Under the pieces are notes generated by a model. That model had not been told where the DNA came from, searched no databases, and saw only the letters and a list, made by a program, of their open reading frames with translations. The position numbers were made by a program, and so were the translations under genes. Shown here in pieces: positions 63,057 to 64,000 of a stretch of 64,000 nt of DNA. The stretch is from JAMHWF01 sp964371405 (GTDB taxonomy: Bacteria; Pseudomonadota; Gammaproteobacteria; Burkholderiales; Burkholderiaceae_C): the NCBI GenBank assembly GCA_964371405.1, contig CAYJLV010000006.1:62001-126000 (forward strand). The letters run 5' to 3'. Each line of letters begins with the position of its first letter. Within the stretch, counting starts at the first letter, position 1.

Positions 63057-64000
63057 ACGGCATCGACGTGAAGTCGCTGGGCAAGGTCGCGGTGCTGATG
63101 GGCGGCACCTCGGCCGAGCGCGAGATCTCGCTGCTGTCGGGCAACGGCGTGCTGCAGGCGCTTGTCGATCAGGGCGTCGACGCGCAGGCCTTCGATCCCG
63201 CCGAGCGCGACCTCTGCGATCTGGAGCGCGAGGGCTACTCGCGCTGCTTCATCGCGCTGCACGGCCGCCACGGCGAGGACGGCACGGTGCAGGGCGCGCT
63301 GGAGCTGATGCGCATCCCCTACACCGGCTCGGGCGTGATGGCCAGCGCGATCGCGATCGACAAGGTGATGACCAAGAAGCTGTGGCGCTCGGAGGGGCTG
63401 CCGACGCCGCACTATCTCGTCATCAGCGCCGGCGATTTTTCGCGACAACGCCTGCGCTCCGTGCCCGACCTGCTGGGCCTGCCGCTGATCGTCAAGCCGC
63501 CGCATGAAGGTTCGTCGATCGGCGTCACCAAGGTCGAGCGCGCCGACGACATCTACGAAGCCGTGATGAAGGCCGCCAAACACGAGTCCGAAGTGATGTG
63601 CGAGGAATTCATCGAGGGCGACGAGGTCACCTGCGCGGTGCTCGGCGCCGGACACCTGGCGCGCGCGCTGCCGGTGATCCGCATCGTCGCGCCGGCCGGC
63701 AACTACGACTACCAGAACAAGTACTTCACCGACGAGGTGCAGTACCTGTGCCCGAGCGGCCTGCCGGCGCACGAAGAGGCGGAGATCCAGTCGATCGTGC
63801 TGAAGGCCTATCGCGCTCTCGGCTGCCGCGGCTGGGGCCGCGCCGACCTGATGATCCGCACCAGCGACAGGAAGCCCTTCCTGCTCGAGATGAACACGTC
63901 GCCCGGCATGACGGGCCATTCGCTGGTGCCGATGTCGGCGCAGGCTGCCGGGCTGAGCTACCGGCGGCTGTGCCTGCATCTCGTCGCCAATGCGGCGCTC
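63053..64000 (+). CDS. ddl: D-alanine:D-alanine ligase (3' end beyond the window)
   Basis: The first 316 residues are visible; the window ends before the stop, so only the last few residues are missing given the family length of ~310-330. ATP-grasp features: VAVLMGGTSAEREISLLSGNGVL at the N-terminus, ALHGRHGEDGTVQGALEL, GLPLIVKPPHEGSSIGVTKV, and the metal-site region RADLMIRTSDRKPFLLEMNTSPGMTGHSLVP. It makes D-Ala-D-Ala, the substrate of MurF encoded upstream. Overlaps murC by ATGA. ftsQ-ftsA-ftsZ are expected just downstream. Confidence 0.95.

Overview
This is a GC-rich (roughly 70% by eye) chromosomal window from a betaproteobacterium. It is most likely from the Burkholderiales, in the Rubrivivax/Leptothrix/Methylibium neighbourhood. 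I infer this from the division and cell-wall (dcw) gene order, the sox cluster without soxCD, the hrcA end, the beta-oxidation operon and the style of short GC-rich intergenic repeats. There is no phage, insertion sequence or CRISPR array, and almost all of the DNA is coding. No intergenic stretch exceeds 300 bases.

Layout. 1-3090: end of hrcA, a CAT-anticodon tRNA, two small conserved genes, a fused Rieske/FAD reductase and a broken cupredoxin gene. 3240-6638: molybdate uptake modABC with its regulator modE and a good ModE-type operator. 6672-10561: a GlxA-type AraC regulator, homocysteine S-methyltransferase, a DUF938 methyltransferase, a glycine-zipper lipoprotein and an HNH nuclease. 10752-20534: a TetR-controlled fatty-acid beta-oxidation operon (acyl-CoA dehydrogenase, DUF2147, FadN-like fusion, thiolase, crotonase, SGNH hydrolase, SDR) facing an acyl-CoA thioesterase. 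20586-29405: an ATM1-type exporter, a LysR regulator, a glutamate/aspartate ABC importer (gltIJKL) and, overlapping its last gene, a BtuCDF-type importer. 29412-37794: SRPBCC protein, pyrC, NYN protein, cysteine synthase, RNase P RNA, MFS exporter, membrane-anchored alpha-carbonic anhydrase, CaiB-type CoA transferase and a carboxylesterase.

37857-44304: a thiosulfate-oxidation cluster (soxYZAXB plus heme-binding, DsrE and thioredoxin-like accessory genes). It is bracketed by two ArsR regulators that share three cysteine positions and have closely similar 20-bp operator-like sites. 44350-49741: a small secreted protein with an internal duplication, a hybrid histidine kinase with its OmpR-type partner, and a divergent radical SAM/SPASM protein whose start codon is missing. 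49917-64000: a clear mraZ promoter with four phased GTG repeats, then mraZ-rsmH-ftsL-ftsI-murE-murF-mraY-murD-ftsW-murG-murC-ddl, nearly all joined by 1-4 nt stop/start overlaps (ddl runs off the end).

The most unusual pattern is a set of GC-rich palindromic inserts sitting exactly at overlapping stop/start gene junctions inside operons (16192-16298, 19044-19130, 28416-28526, 51367-51483). Two are copies of one 73-bp repeat. Two others are bounded on both sides by the ATGA stop/start overlap, so each forms a short linker reading frame that could keep translation coupled.
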